Positions 10,838 to 21,979 of a DNA stretch of 64,000 nucleotides are shown in pieces. Both the position numbers and the translations under genes were made by a program. Position 1 is the stretch's first letter, and the number at the start of each line of letters is the position of its first letter. The stretch is from Cycas panzhihuaensis (Eukaryota > Cycadophyta). The notes under the pieces were generated by a model. The model saw nothing but the letters and a program-made list of their open reading frames with translations, had not been told where the DNA came from and made no database searches. The DNA lies in assembly GCA_023213395.1 (NCBI GenBank), contig CM041465.1:13206001-13270000 (forward strand), read 5' to 3'.

Positions 10838-11889
10838 TGATCCAGGAGGATCTACCATATGTTTACAGGATGCGGAAAATGCTAGGCATTGGCATAACTA
10901 AAAGAGATATGGCAAAATGGTATCAAAATTCTATGAAATTTTGTTTAAAGGGATAAGACACATCTCACTAGATGTGTACAAAAGGTTGGGTTCAGAAAAT
11001 ATCATTTGATTAGAGTTCAAGCCTTGTCTTTGCATAAAAATTAATCCCACAGTTAGCAGAAAAAAATAGAAAATATATATTTTGATTATATAAATAGAAA
11101 CATGGTCAAATGACATCTAAATGAGCTGAAATTTTGAGAAAGCAGAGGAGACATGCGTTCCTATACGTGTACAAAATTTGAGCTGAATTGGAGTCCGTTA
11201 AGGTCAGTTACAAGCCATAACTTTTAAGAATTGTATGAAGGCCACTTGGACAATAGAAAAATAGCAAATACATATTATTATTAAATGAATAAAAATGTAG
11301 TCAAATGACATCCAAATGAGCTACAAATTTGCGGAAGCTGAGGGGACATACGTTCCTATACTTGTACCAAATTTGAGCCAAATTGGAGTACGTTAAGATC
11401 TATTACAAACTGTAACTTTTTAAGAATTGTATGAAGGCCACTTGGACAACATGCATTCTGGTGGTTAGTGGTTATACTTGCATGATTGCCACTTGTTAAA
11501 CATGCAATTCAGGTTTCTTTTTATAAATTGAGCCCTTCTACAGGTTGGAGAGGTGTTTCTTGGAGACTTGACTTGGGAAGCATCCTTGGAGAAGCATTTG
11601 GAGGGTTGAATCCCCTTATGGTATAATTGTAACATTTACTCCTTGTAATTTTACCATTCTTTTGCTAGTTGATTTCTCCACCATTAAATGGAGATTTTCA
11701 TGGTTTAATAAAAGTATTACTCATCATACTTTTGGATCAATGTCAAGAATAATTGATTTGGTGTAGAATTTTCCTTTCATGGGCTCATTGTTGTTTTGAT
11801 GTTATTGAGCTTTCTACACTAACTCCCGTGATCTCAAGGAGGAAAGGTTGATAATTGATTTCTTCACCAACTAAGCTCTTTTGGGATCA
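10838..11889 (+). repeat. 5' LTR of element D (1052 bp)
   Basis: Begins TGATCC and ends GGGATCA, forming short inverted ends. A TATAAAT (11522-11528) is a likely TATA box for the element transcript, and AATAAA (11707-11712) a likely poly(A) signal. These place transcription start near 11550 and R/U5 after it. The matching 3' LTR is 16497-17550 and the F LTR is 61952-63012. Confidence 0.9.
11062..11456 (+). repeat. Two-unit tandem duplication inside the D LTR (period about 195 bp)
   Basis: The segments around 11105 and 11300 both read GTCAAATGACATC, and those around 11240 and 11436 both read GGCCACTTGGACA, a spacing of 195-196 bp. The two-unit structure is also in the D 3' LTR (about 16720-17115) and the F LTR (about 62165-62565), so it predates the copies. 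Confidence 0.75.
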
Positions 11890-11894
11890 TATTT

Positions 11895-11906
11895 TGGTAT
11901 CGTAGT
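11895..11906 (+). other. Primer-binding site of element D
   Basis: TGGTATCGTAGT follows the 5' LTR after five bases. The F element has TGGTATCAGAG at the equivalent place, which complements the initiator-Met tRNA 3' end. The D version has mutated after the first six or seven bases. Confidence 0.75.
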
Positions 11907-12021
11907 CTCGATCTTTGTTGTAGGGACTTGAATGGTACAAACAAGGAAAGGATACAAAGAGAAAGGTGAAGACTTTCTTGTGTTGTAATCACCAAGAAGA
12001 CAAAGAAAGAATCCAAGTACC

Positions 12022-13018
12022 ATGGTCAAAAAGAAGATGGAGAAATTAGATTTGAAAGGCTTGAGAAGAACGTCAAGCCTTGATGCAAATGATGACCCAC
12101 CTTCTACCTCTAGTCAAAGGAAAAGGCAAAGAGAAGGAATTTGAAGGAGGATCCACATATGACCACGACCATGAAGAGGAAGAGGAGGAGACCTTAAAGC
12201 ACTCTTTGGAAGAAAGCAAGGGTACTTCATCTTATCAACCCTTCAAGGTGGAGGCAAAGTTGGATATTCCAACTTATGATGGAGAGGTAAATGCTGAAAA
12301 GTTGGACCATTGGTTGGATCAACTTGAAACCTACTTCACAATCTATGCTTATAGTAATGCTCAAAAGCTTTCATTTACTAGGCTCAAGTTGTGTAAACAT
12401 GCATTGACATGGTGGAATGCATATTTAAAGACTCATGATGTATCTTCTTTTTCATGGAGGGATTTGAAGAAAATAATGAAGAAGTACCCCACCCCATAGG
12501 TCATGAGGAAGACCAATGGGTCACTTGGCAATATTTACGCCAAGGGAGAGGTGTAAGTGTCCAAGACTATACTTCTTTATTTTTTAGGCATGGCATGCTA
12601 CTTGGTATTAATATGGATGAACATGTCACTCTTATAAAATTCATTGGAGGATTACATGAATACATTAGGAATGAACTAAGGCTTTTTAAGGTTCAATCCA
12701 TTGGAGAGGCAAGTAGGATGGCTATGGCAATAGAAAGTAAAAGCAAGAAATCTACATTCATGTCTAAAGATTCTACTTTTACTTCTAATAAGTATGAAAA
12801 GAATCCTAAATGGCACTCATCAAAAAGGCAAGAAGGAAAGAAGAAAAGAACTAATTTTGTTAAAAGTTCTAACTATTGTGAGCATTGTGATATTAGTGGT
12901 CATATTACAAAGAAAGTGTTGGAAGTTGCATCCAACTAAAGTCAAGCATATCAAGGATATGGAATTAAGAAAGAAGGAAAAGGGAAAGCACTACTTTCGA
13001 GGTGGAGATTCAAAGTGA
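12022..13018 (+). pseudogene. Element D gag, frameshifted
   Basis: Start ATG at 12022 corresponds to the F start at 63146, but indels soon after break the frame. The readable part (from 12080) has an acidic E-rich stretch, then the capsid-like gag domain with DIPTYDGEV, LDHWLDQLETYF, LTWWNAYLKTHD, then a frameshift near 12480 and HEEDQWVTWQYLRQ, YTSLFFRHGMLLGI, FIGGLHEYIR. A Lys-rich linker leads to a CX2CX4HX4C zinc knuckle (CEHCDISGHITKKC) split by a frameshift near 12915. The product would package element RNA. Copy F supplies the undisturbed alignment for most of the breaks. Confidence 0.88.
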
Positions 13019-16000
13019 AGGAGAAGAAGAGAAGGTCACTCTACTTACAAATTATGAAGATGATGCTACAAGGAGGAACTATTTCACTTGAAGCTTCAAG
13101 TGGAAATAGTATGATTGGTGCCATTATAGATCCGTGAAGCCAAAAGAATTTGATCTCGTAAAGTTTGGTAAAGAGCATTGGTTTGGTAACTACTCCTCAC
13201 CCTCACCCATATCCTCTTGGTTGGATCCATAAAGATGTGGAAATGCAAATATCAAAGCAATGTACACTTAAATTTTCCATCACTAATGATTTTGTTGATG
13301 AGGTAATATGTGATGTGGTGCCACTGGATGTATGCCATGTTGTGCTTGGAAGTCCCTACTTGTGGGATCGAGATGCACTCTTCTATCGAAGGGAGAGAAA
13401 GTATCGATTGATGAAGGATAACAAGGGCTTCATCATAAAGGCCACAAAGAAGCACTTGGATAAAATAGCACTAATTTCAGCTACTCAAGCAAAAAGGATG
13501 ATCAATGCATGTGGTAAATTTGTCATCTTAATGGTAAGGAGAAAAGAAGAGCCAAGAGATGAAGAAGGTCCTTCTACTCACACTCTTCTTATATCACCTA
13601 AACAAATGCAACAAATTGAGGAGTTAAAGACAAGGTATGATATTCTATTTCAACATGTTGATGGGCTTCCACCAAAGAGAAAGATAGAGCATGAAATCAC
13701 TGTAGGAGATGCACCATTACCTAATGTTGCTTTGTATAGGCACTCCATTGTAGAAAATAATGAGATAAAGAGGCAAGTTGAGGAGTTGCTTGATCAAGGG
13801 GTCATAAGACCTTCATGTTCACCTTGTGGGTCACCAATTGTCTTGGTGCCTAAGAAGGATGGAGGATGGAAAATGTGTATAGATTTTCGTGCTCTGAATA
13901 AAATTACAATTAAAAATCGCTACCCTTTGCCTCGTATAGATGATTTGCTTGATCAAATTCAAAGATGCTTGTTATTTCACTAAATTGATTTAAAAGTGGT
14001 TATCACCAAGTTAGGGTCAAGGAGGAGGACACATGGAAGACGGCCTTCAAAACAAAGCAAGGACTCTTTGAATGGATGGTTATGCCTTTCGGATTATGTA
14101 ATGCTCCTGAAACATTCATGAGGCTAATGAATGAAATATTAAGGCCTTACTTGGATAATTTTGTTGTTGTCTATCTTGATGACATTCTGATTTTAGAACA
14201 CATGGGAGGAACATTTACAAAGACATAGAAGAAGTTTTAAAGACTATGGCTAAGCATCATTTGAAGCTTAATGTGAAGAAGTGTGAATTTGGCAAGGAGA
14301 ACTTGATCTTCTTAGGCTTTGTGGTTGGAGGAGGAAAGTTGAGCATTGATCCACTCAAGACTCAAGCCATCCTCAAATGGCCTAGGCCAACAAACATCAC
14401 AGAGGTGAGAAGTTTTTAGAGCTTGTCAATACTTAAGAAAGTTCATTCTTCATTTCTCACAAAGTTGCAAGACTCTACATGGATTGACAAAATCTAGTAG
14501 AAAGTTTACTTGGGGTTCCAAGGAGGAAGAAGTCTTTCTTCTTTAAAGAAGAAAATTTGTGAAGCACCGCTTTGGCAATGCCAAATTTGCAAAGGCCTTT
14601 GAAGTAGAAGTCGATGCAAGTGGAAATGCGATGGAGTCATTCTTATTCAAGATGGGAAGCCTATTATGACCATTCTAAGTCTTCACCCTCAAGTGAAGAA
14701 CTACCCAACATATGATCGAGAAATGTTCGCACTTCATCAAGCATGCAAGCATTGGAGGTCATACTTGCTCTAAAAGAGGTTGTAGTTCATACCGATCATA
14801 AGCCTCTTCAATTTTTACAAACTCAAAGTAAATTACAAAGAAGCAAGACACATGAAGTGGATGAGTTATTTACAACAATTCAATATTGTAATTAAGTATA
14901 AAAAGGGATCTAATAACAAAATTGCTGATATGTTATCTAGACCACCTTGTTCCACTTCTTCTTCTACTTTTGTTTGTAGTTCTCTTATGAGTTTGGAGGT
15001 GGAACCAATGCATCATGAAGAGTACAAAGACTTGTACCATGAAGATGAAGCTTTGAAGGAAGAATTAGAGAACCTAGCGAAAGGAAGACCTTCCCAGCTT
15101 GCTTGGAAGGATGGTCTACTTTTCAAAGGGGAGTAGCTCTATGTTCCATCAAAAGGAGACAAGATCAAGTGGCTTAGAGAAGCCCATACTTCTAAAGTAA
15201 CTGGTCACTTTGGTATAGAGAAGACTTTAACAAACTTGAGAAGATATGTTGTATGGCCAAAAATGCAAAATGATGTAAAAAAATATGTAAAAGGATGTGT
15301 AATGTGTAATACTTCTAAGCCTTCTTCTAGAAAATTAGGGTTGTATACACCACTACCTATTCCCACTAGGCCTTGGAAAAGTATCTCCATTGATTTTTTA
15401 GGGGGACTTCCCATGACTAGGAAGGGACATGATTATCTTTTTGTTGTTTTAGATAGGTTTAGTAAAATGATATGTCTAATACCTTGTAAGAAGACAATCA
15501 CAGGTACAGGAGTAGCTGAGTTATTCTTCGAGCATGTATGGAAGAATTTTGGCTTGCCTTCTTCCATCATTTCAGATCGGGACACTCGATTCCTTTCATC
15601 ATTTTGGAAGTCACTATGGGAGATGATGGATACCAAATTGAAGAGGAGTACAAGTTTCCATCCTCAAACAGATGGACAAACCAAGTAGTGAATAGAACTT
15701 TGGTACATCTATTGAGGGATACAATTCCAAGCATCCAAAGACTTGGGATGAATCATTGGCTTTTCTACAATTTGCTTTTAATAGAGTAATGCATGCATCA
15801 CACTCTAAAGCACCTTTGAAGTTTGTTTGGGATACTTACCTCAAAGTCCATTTGACTTAGAGTTTTCCATGCAAGCTAAGGAAGGATCACAAAGAGAAGG
15901 AGGAGCATGACAAGGCTTTAAGATACTTGAGAAGATCTAGAGAGTCCACAAAGAAGTACATGATCAACTTCTAAGGACTCAACAAAAGTACAAGGAAAGA

Positions 16001-16455
16001 CATGACAAGCATAGGAAAGAGTGTACTTTCCAAGAAGGAGATTTAGTATGGTTATACTTGAGCAAGGAGAGGTTAAAAGGAGAAGGTGAGAAACTCAAAC
16101 CTATAAGGTATGGACCATTCAAGATTTTGAGAAAAGTAGGTGGCAATGCTTTCCAACTGATCTTCCACCTTATATGCAAATATATTCAGTAGTAAATGCT
16201 GAATACTTAAAAATCTTTGAGCCCTCCATGCTATATGAGGAACAGGACCAGTTCACTTTACCTTCAGTTGATGATTTGTATTTGGAAAGTGAGGAGCCTC
16301 TCAAGGAAGATTGTATCTTGCAGAGAAAATCTACCAAAACAAGACGTAAGACACATGAATCTTTCAGGATTGGAGTAGCAGGGCAATTGCCTAGTAAGGC
16401 CAAGTGGTTTAGTAGGCAACAAGGAGAACAACACTTCCCCCATCTCCAATTCTAA
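13019..16455 (+). pseudogene. Element D pol: protease, RT, RNase H, integrase, decayed
   Basis: Protease: the expected D-T-G-S site at about 13130 reads D-P-stop-S, so it is destroyed. RT is well preserved at 13580-13980 ([41 protein letters not shown]), followed by a frameshift at 13985-14000. The catalytic Y-L-D-D is at 14172-14183. RNase H follows (TDHKPLQFLQTQ, about 14796-14830). Integrase has an HHCC zinc finger (15186-15310), the first Asp in IDFLGG, the second in SDRDTRF; the third acidic residue, in the TDGQT motif near 15670, is Lys with a 1-nt loss and stops after it. A C-terminal region (16174-16455) with EPSMLYEE and DCILQRK motifs is shared with G. Confidence 0.88.
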
Positions 16456-16480
16456 GCCAAACAGGAATTGGCTATTTTCC

Positions 16481-16496
16481 AAGGAAGGGGGAGCCA
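16481..16496 (+). other. Polypurine tract of element D
   Basis: AAGGAAGGGGGAGCCA lies directly before the TGATCC start of the 3' LTR, the normal position for the plus-strand primer. Confidence 0.85.
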
Positions 16497-17550
16497 TGAT
16501 CCAAGAGGATCTACCATATGTTTACAGGATGCGGAAAATGCTAAGCATTGGCATAACTAAAAGAGATATGGCCAAATGGTATCAAAATTCTATGAAATTT
16601 TGTTTAAAGGGATAAGACACATCTCACTAGATGTGTACAAAAGGTGGGGTTCAGAAAATATCATTTGATTAGAGTTCAAGCCTTGTCTTTGCATAAAAAT
16701 TAATCCCACAGTTAGCAGAAAAAAATAGAAAATATATATTTTGATTATATGAATAGAAACATGGCTAAATGACATCCAAATGAGCTAAAATTTTGAGGAA
16801 GCATAGGAGACATGCTTTCCTATATGTGTACAAAATTTTAGCTGAATTAGAGTCCGTTAAGGTCAGTTACAAGCCACAACTTTTAAGAATTGTATGAAGG
16901 CCACTTGGACAGCAGAAAAACAACAAATACATATTATTATTAAATGAATAAAAATGTAGTCAAATGACATCCAAATGAGCTCAAAATTTGAGGAAGCTGA
17001 GGGGACATACTTTCCTATACGTGTACCAAATTTGAGCCAAATTGGAGTACGTTAATATCTGTTACAAACTATAACTGTTTAAGAATTGTATGAAGGCCAC
17101 TTGGACAACATGCATTCTGGTGGTTAGTGGTTATACTTGCATGATTGCCACTTGTTAAACATGCAATTCAGGTTTCTTTCTATAAATTGAGCCCTTCTAC
17201 AGGTTGGAGAGGTGGTTCTTGGAGACTTGACTTGGGAAGCATCCTTGGAGAAGCATTTGGAGGGTTGGAATCCCCCTTATGGTATAATTGTAACATTTAC
17301 TCCTTGTAATTTTACCATTCTTTTGCTAGTTGATTTCTCCACCATTAAATGGAGATTTTCATGGTTTAATAAAAGTATTACTCATCATACTTTTGGATCA
17401 ATGTCAAGAATAATTGATTTGGTATAGAATTTTCCTTTCATGGGCTCATTGTTGTTTTGATGTTATTGAGCTTTCTACACTAACTCCCAGGATCTCAAGG
17501 AGGAAAGGTTGATAATTGATTTCTTCACCAACTAAGCTCTTTTGGGATCA
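16497..17550 (+). repeat. 3' LTR of element D (1054 bp)
   Basis: Same length, ends and internal duplication as the 5' LTR. Differences near the start are G/A, G/A, A/C and T/G. Ends GGGATCA at 17550, followed by the TCCAT duplication. Confidence 0.92.
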
Positions 17551-17555
17551 TCCAT
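17551..17555. repeat. Target-site duplication of element D, right copy (TCCAT)
   Basis: Identical to 10833-10837. Closing the gap between the two copies restores continuous similarity to the spacer in A (from base 1) and C (from 54305). Confidence 0.9.
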
Positions 17556-17821
17556 GGAGGAGCATAGCAGGATATGCGAAGGAAACACCAAGTAAGAGAG
17601 AGGAGTAACGATACTCCAGAGCGTCGTCCTATCTAGGGGATGCCCAAATAGGAAGACAAAAGTCCCAAAAAAGATAGGGAAACATGGGTTCTGCGGAAGG
17701 AACTAGAAAGAAACGAGAGAGGCCATCTTAAATTGCAATTCCACCCGTGGCTGGAAGGAATAGGAACAACTTAAGATGGTAGTTTAAGCTCATTTCAGAG
17801 TGTGGTAAAGTGACAATAGGG
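17556..17821. other. Spacer of copy B between D insertion and pol end
   Basis: Aligns with 20-289 of A and 54325-54593 of C. The plus-strand small ORF seen there begins at about 17577 here but has a TAG after about 22 codons. No gene is supported. Confidence 0.5.
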
Positions 17822-20800
17822 TCACAAGTAAAACTTATTAAGGAATTTCCCGTTAACAACTTTCTCAGATTCAAGCCCTTCCAGGGTGGTGATCCTATAA
17901 GCACCATTACTGAGGGTTTTGATAATGACAAAAGGGCCAACCCATCGAGGTTTAAATTTGGTCAAATGGTCATGAAGATATTTAAGCTTGAGGATGTGGT
18001 CCCTGGGAAACAAAGGATGGGAATAAAGATATTTATCGTAAGTCCTTTGTGAGCGAGCTTTGGAAGCCATGTTAGCCTAATAGGCGGCTAAGCATCTCTT
18101 GTCTAAAGCCTTGAGGTCCAGAAGACAAGCTTGATAGATAAACTCTTCATCAATGAGACCTCGAAGGAAGACTCATAAAGAAGGAATATCCACCTCTAGT
18201 GGGAGTACCGCCTTGGTACCATAGACCAGGGAGAACAGGGTTATTCCCGTAGCAAAACGGATAGAGGTGTGGTAAGCCCACAAAGCGGAGGGCAGCTGAA
18301 GGTGCCAGTGCTTTTGAGACTAAGCAACAGTTTTCTTTGGGATATTGACGAGAGTCTTATTAAAAGACTCTACTTGGCCATTTACCTGAGGGTAGTAAGG
18401 AGAAGAAGTTTTGTGAGAAATCTTAAACTTCTCGCAAAGCTCATCCATCTCCTTGTTACAAAAGGGGGTTCCATTGTCAGTGATTAGGACATCTGGAATC
18501 CTGAAACGACAAATGATGTGCTGGTAAATGAATGTAGCTATCGTTTTACTAGGAGTAGTAATTAAGGGAATGGCCTCCGCCTATTTAGTGAAATATTTCA
18601 TGGCAGTCAAGATAAACTTGTGCTGCAATGACGAAGGTGGAGAAATATCCCCAATGAGGTCTAACCCCCACTGAGCGAAAGGCCATGGAGAGACAATGGG
18701 GTGAAGGGCCTCGGAAGGCACATGGGAGATGTTGGCATGTTCATAACATCGCCGACATCTCAGAGCAAAGGTGTGGGCGTCCTTAAAAAGGGACAGCTAG
18801 GAGTAACCCATGCGAAGAATCCTCTGAGCCCTAGACTGGCCCCAAAAGTAACCACCACAAATACCATGGTGGCATTCGTAGAGTATTTGGTCAGCTTCGT
18901 TGATGGTGATGCAATAGAGGAGGATCCCATCGAAGGACCTCTTGTATAATACTCCATCTATGAGGAAGTATTGCCTGGCAGAAGTCTAGATATGAGATCT
19001 AACTTTACTACTAGCATCAGGGCGGTATTGCTGTTGTGTGAGATACCACACTATATCACCATATCACTCATTATCGATGAGTAGATGAGGGGAGACATCC
19101 TGAATCGTCAAGATGGACTCATCAGGGAGAGAATCATCGATGGGAGCATCAAAGGAGTTAGGAATAGGGGCGTCTGTGAGCTACTCAGCCACTACCATTC
19201 CCTTCTTTGATTTCTGGTTAACGATATGAAGGTTGAATTCTTGGAGTAGGACGGCCCAACGACCAGCCCTACCCATCAAATCTGAATGAGTGAGTAAGTA
19301 TCACAAGGGATCGGATTAGATGATCACCTTGGTGGTATTACCAAGCAAGTAGTGTCTAAACTTCTTGGTCACGTGGACTAAGGAGAGACACTCCTTCTCA
19401 GTGGGAGAGTAGTTAAGTTCAACAGCCACGAGAGTGTGACTGATGAAATAAATAGCCCTCTTGGTTCCTGAGTCATCCTCCTAAGCTAACATAGCACCTA
19501 AGGATTCATCAGTCACCGAGGTATAAAGAACGAAGGGCCTATCGAAGTGAGGGGGCACCAAAGATAGAGCGTATGAGGGCTTCCTTGAGTCCTTCGAAGG
19601 CCTTTCGGGTCTTGTCAGACCAAACAAAAGGAGCTCCCTTCTTCAATAGGTTCGTAAGGGGTTTAGCGCTTATGGTGAATTCTGCCAAGAAGCGCCTGAG
19701 AAAACCAAGCCTACTTAGAAATGACTTAATCTATCATTGGGTTCTAAGGGGCAGCATGTCAAGGATTACCTTGATCTTGTCAAGATCAATCTAGATTCCT
19801 TATTTGGACACAAGAAACCCAAGGAGTTTGCCCAAAGTAATGGCAAACACACACTTGAGTAAATTTAAGCTAACATGGTACTTGCAGCATCATGAGAAGA
19901 TAGCCTGCAAGTTGGAAGGATGATGGGCCCTAACACGTGAAAGGCCCATCATGTCATCCATAAAGACCTCCAATGTGCAATTAACGAGGTTGTGAAAGAT
20001 GAAATGCATGGCTCTCTGATAAGTAGCACCTGTATTCTTAAGGCCAAAGGGCATTGACTTGTAGGCAAAGGTACCTCATGGTGTAGTGAAGGTCGTCTTG
20101 TGGCAGTCTTTAGGAGAAATCTGGATCTGGTTATAACTAGAGAAGCTGTCCATTAAAGACATGACTTCGAATCTAGCAGTTCGATCAATGATTTGATCAA
20201 TGAAGGGGAGTGGGAAGTTGTCCTTAGGACAAGCATTGTTAATGTCACGGAAGTCGACACATATATGAATCGCCCCGTTCTTTTTAGCAATGGGGACAAT
20301 ATTGGAGACCTATTTGGGGTAGTCAGTGGAAGTAATGAGTCCAGCATCCAAGAGCTTTTTAACCTCCATCTTGATGGCAGCTGAGAGCTTCGGATGAAGG
20401 GGACGCTACTCGTGCATGTATGTGCACTGTGGATGGTGGTGAGATTATGGGTGACAATGGAGGGGTCAATTCCCTTCATGTCAGCATAATCCCATGCGAA
20501 AACATCCTAAAACTCCTAGAACAAAAGGGAGTAATCCCTTACCTCATCAGGAGAGCATTCCATCCTGACCTTAATGACCTTAACAGGGGCCAAGACTATG
20601 TCTTGGGTTGCCCCCATGCACATGGCATTACCCTCCTCAAAGTGGAGAGGGGCAAGGTCAACGGGAGGAGGTGGAATAGGAGATAGGATTGGGTCGGCAA
20701 GTGTGGACCTAATTGCAAGGATCTTCTGGTGGCCAAGCCTATGGTGACCGAAAGGCAAGTTAGGCACGAAGCCTGCTAGGTGCTTGAGTAAGGCTTCATC

Positions 20801-21979
20801 ATTCTCAAAGTAATCCACCCCATGGATGACCTTACTCCGAGTAGATGAAGTGATAGAGGAAGTGGAGGCAACAGGACTGTGATGGTTATTAGGTTGCCCA
20901 TCTTCCTCATGAGACTCTAAGAGAGAGTCAAAAAGAGGCTCCTCAGAAGGAGCAAAAGGTAATTCTTTAAAGCCATCACCTGCGGGGGGTGATGAGGGGG
21001 AAGAACTGATGACAGACGAGTCAACATGGGAAATGATATGTAATACATAGGAGTGGCTAGCCTCACCAAAAGGGGTTCTAGATGAAGATCTAGAACGAGA
21101 TGGGTACGATCTACTGGTACAGAGGAAAGAGATGGGGTGGAGACAATCCTCATCCTCGTCGTGCGACTCGTCATTGCTAAACGAGGTGAGGTACCCATAG
21201 CTCCTAACACCAATGGGAGCAAAACACGTGAGGCAAGGGAAAGAAGATGCAGGATCTTCTTCAGACGGATTGGGTATACCAATGGAGCAAGTCGAGGCAT
21301 ACGTAGAAGGACCTTGGCTTGCCTAATTAGCAGGACAAGTTTGTTTAGCAAGTGGGCGTTCGCGAGGAACAACCCTCATTTGTCCATCATGGATGAATTT
21401 GAGTTGCCCCCAAAGAGTCGAACACACGGCTCTCATTTGGTTGAGCCATAGATGACCTAAGAGAAGTTTGTAGTCAACGTCGACATTGAGGACTACAACA
21501 TTAGTGAGGATAGTCTTACCCTCGAGGGTGAGCAAAATCACGACAGATCCCAATGGGGTCTTTTTGCTACCGTCATAATCTTGGCATTGCCATGGAATGG
21601 GTTCCAAGGTGAAAATACCAAGCTCTTGTATGACATGCAAGGGCATGACATTCACGGAAGAACCGTTGTCGATAACAGTCCTTCAAAGGGTACAATCGGG
21701 CGTATCGATGGTAATAGTGAATGGGAAGTTCCACTGATATTCCCTTTCATATGTGGGAGGAAGGTCCTTAGGTTCAAATAAAACAATGGGTTCACGACTT
21801 TGGGTAATGCCCAAAGCGTGAACAAGCACGTCATTCGATCCTAAAGCTTCTAAGAGGAGGGTCCGCTGCTCGGGACAACTCCTCAAAACATCCATCAAGG
21901 ACATTCCCATGGCAACGGTATGAAGCTCATCCACGATGGAGAAAGGCTTACTCTTCGCGATAGGTTAGGTAAGTGCCCT
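17822..21979 (-). pseudogene. Copy B pol: protease, RT, RNase H, integrase (complete order, with stops)
   Basis: In reading order: protease (21934-21323) with the D-N-G-S-S active site and LLLGHLWLNQM; a proline-rich linker; RT from about 20540, with AKKNGAIHICVDFRD, ACPKDNFPLPFIDQIID and the catalytic F-M-D-D (19953-19964, usually YVDD); RNase H (about 19560-19100); integrase with HHCC (ECHHGIC... RCRRC, 18870-18740), first Asp in WGLDLIGD (about 18650), second in ITDNGTPF (about 18475), Glu in GQVESFN (about 18375), and a GPY/F end (LTKFKPRWVGPF). All integrase catalytic residues are visible. The frame carries scattered TAG and TGA stops, mostly at expected Gln, Trp or Arg positions. It is the closest thing here to an autonomous pol for the family. 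Confidence 0.85.

Larger units (their letters stand above)
10838..17550 (+). mobile_element. Complete Ty3/gypsy element D (6713 bp), initiator-Met primed
   Basis: Plus-strand order: 5' LTR, primer-binding site, gag with CCHC knuckle, protease, RT (YLDD), RNase H, integrase, conserved C-terminal tail, polypurine tract, 3' LTR. A TCCAT duplication flanks it. RNase H before integrase and the closeness of gag/pol to G and F place all three in one gypsy group. The tail after the GPY/F region is not a chromodomain I can recognise. The two LTRs differ at 4 positions in the first 165 or so bases, so insertion is not recent. Coding frames carry frameshifts and stops, so it is inactive. Confidence 0.92.

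Noticed and set aside
16174-16455. Chromodomain at the integrase C-terminus of D
   Set aside because: The tail is conserved between D and G, but I could not match the aromatic cage or fold pattern of a chromodomain.
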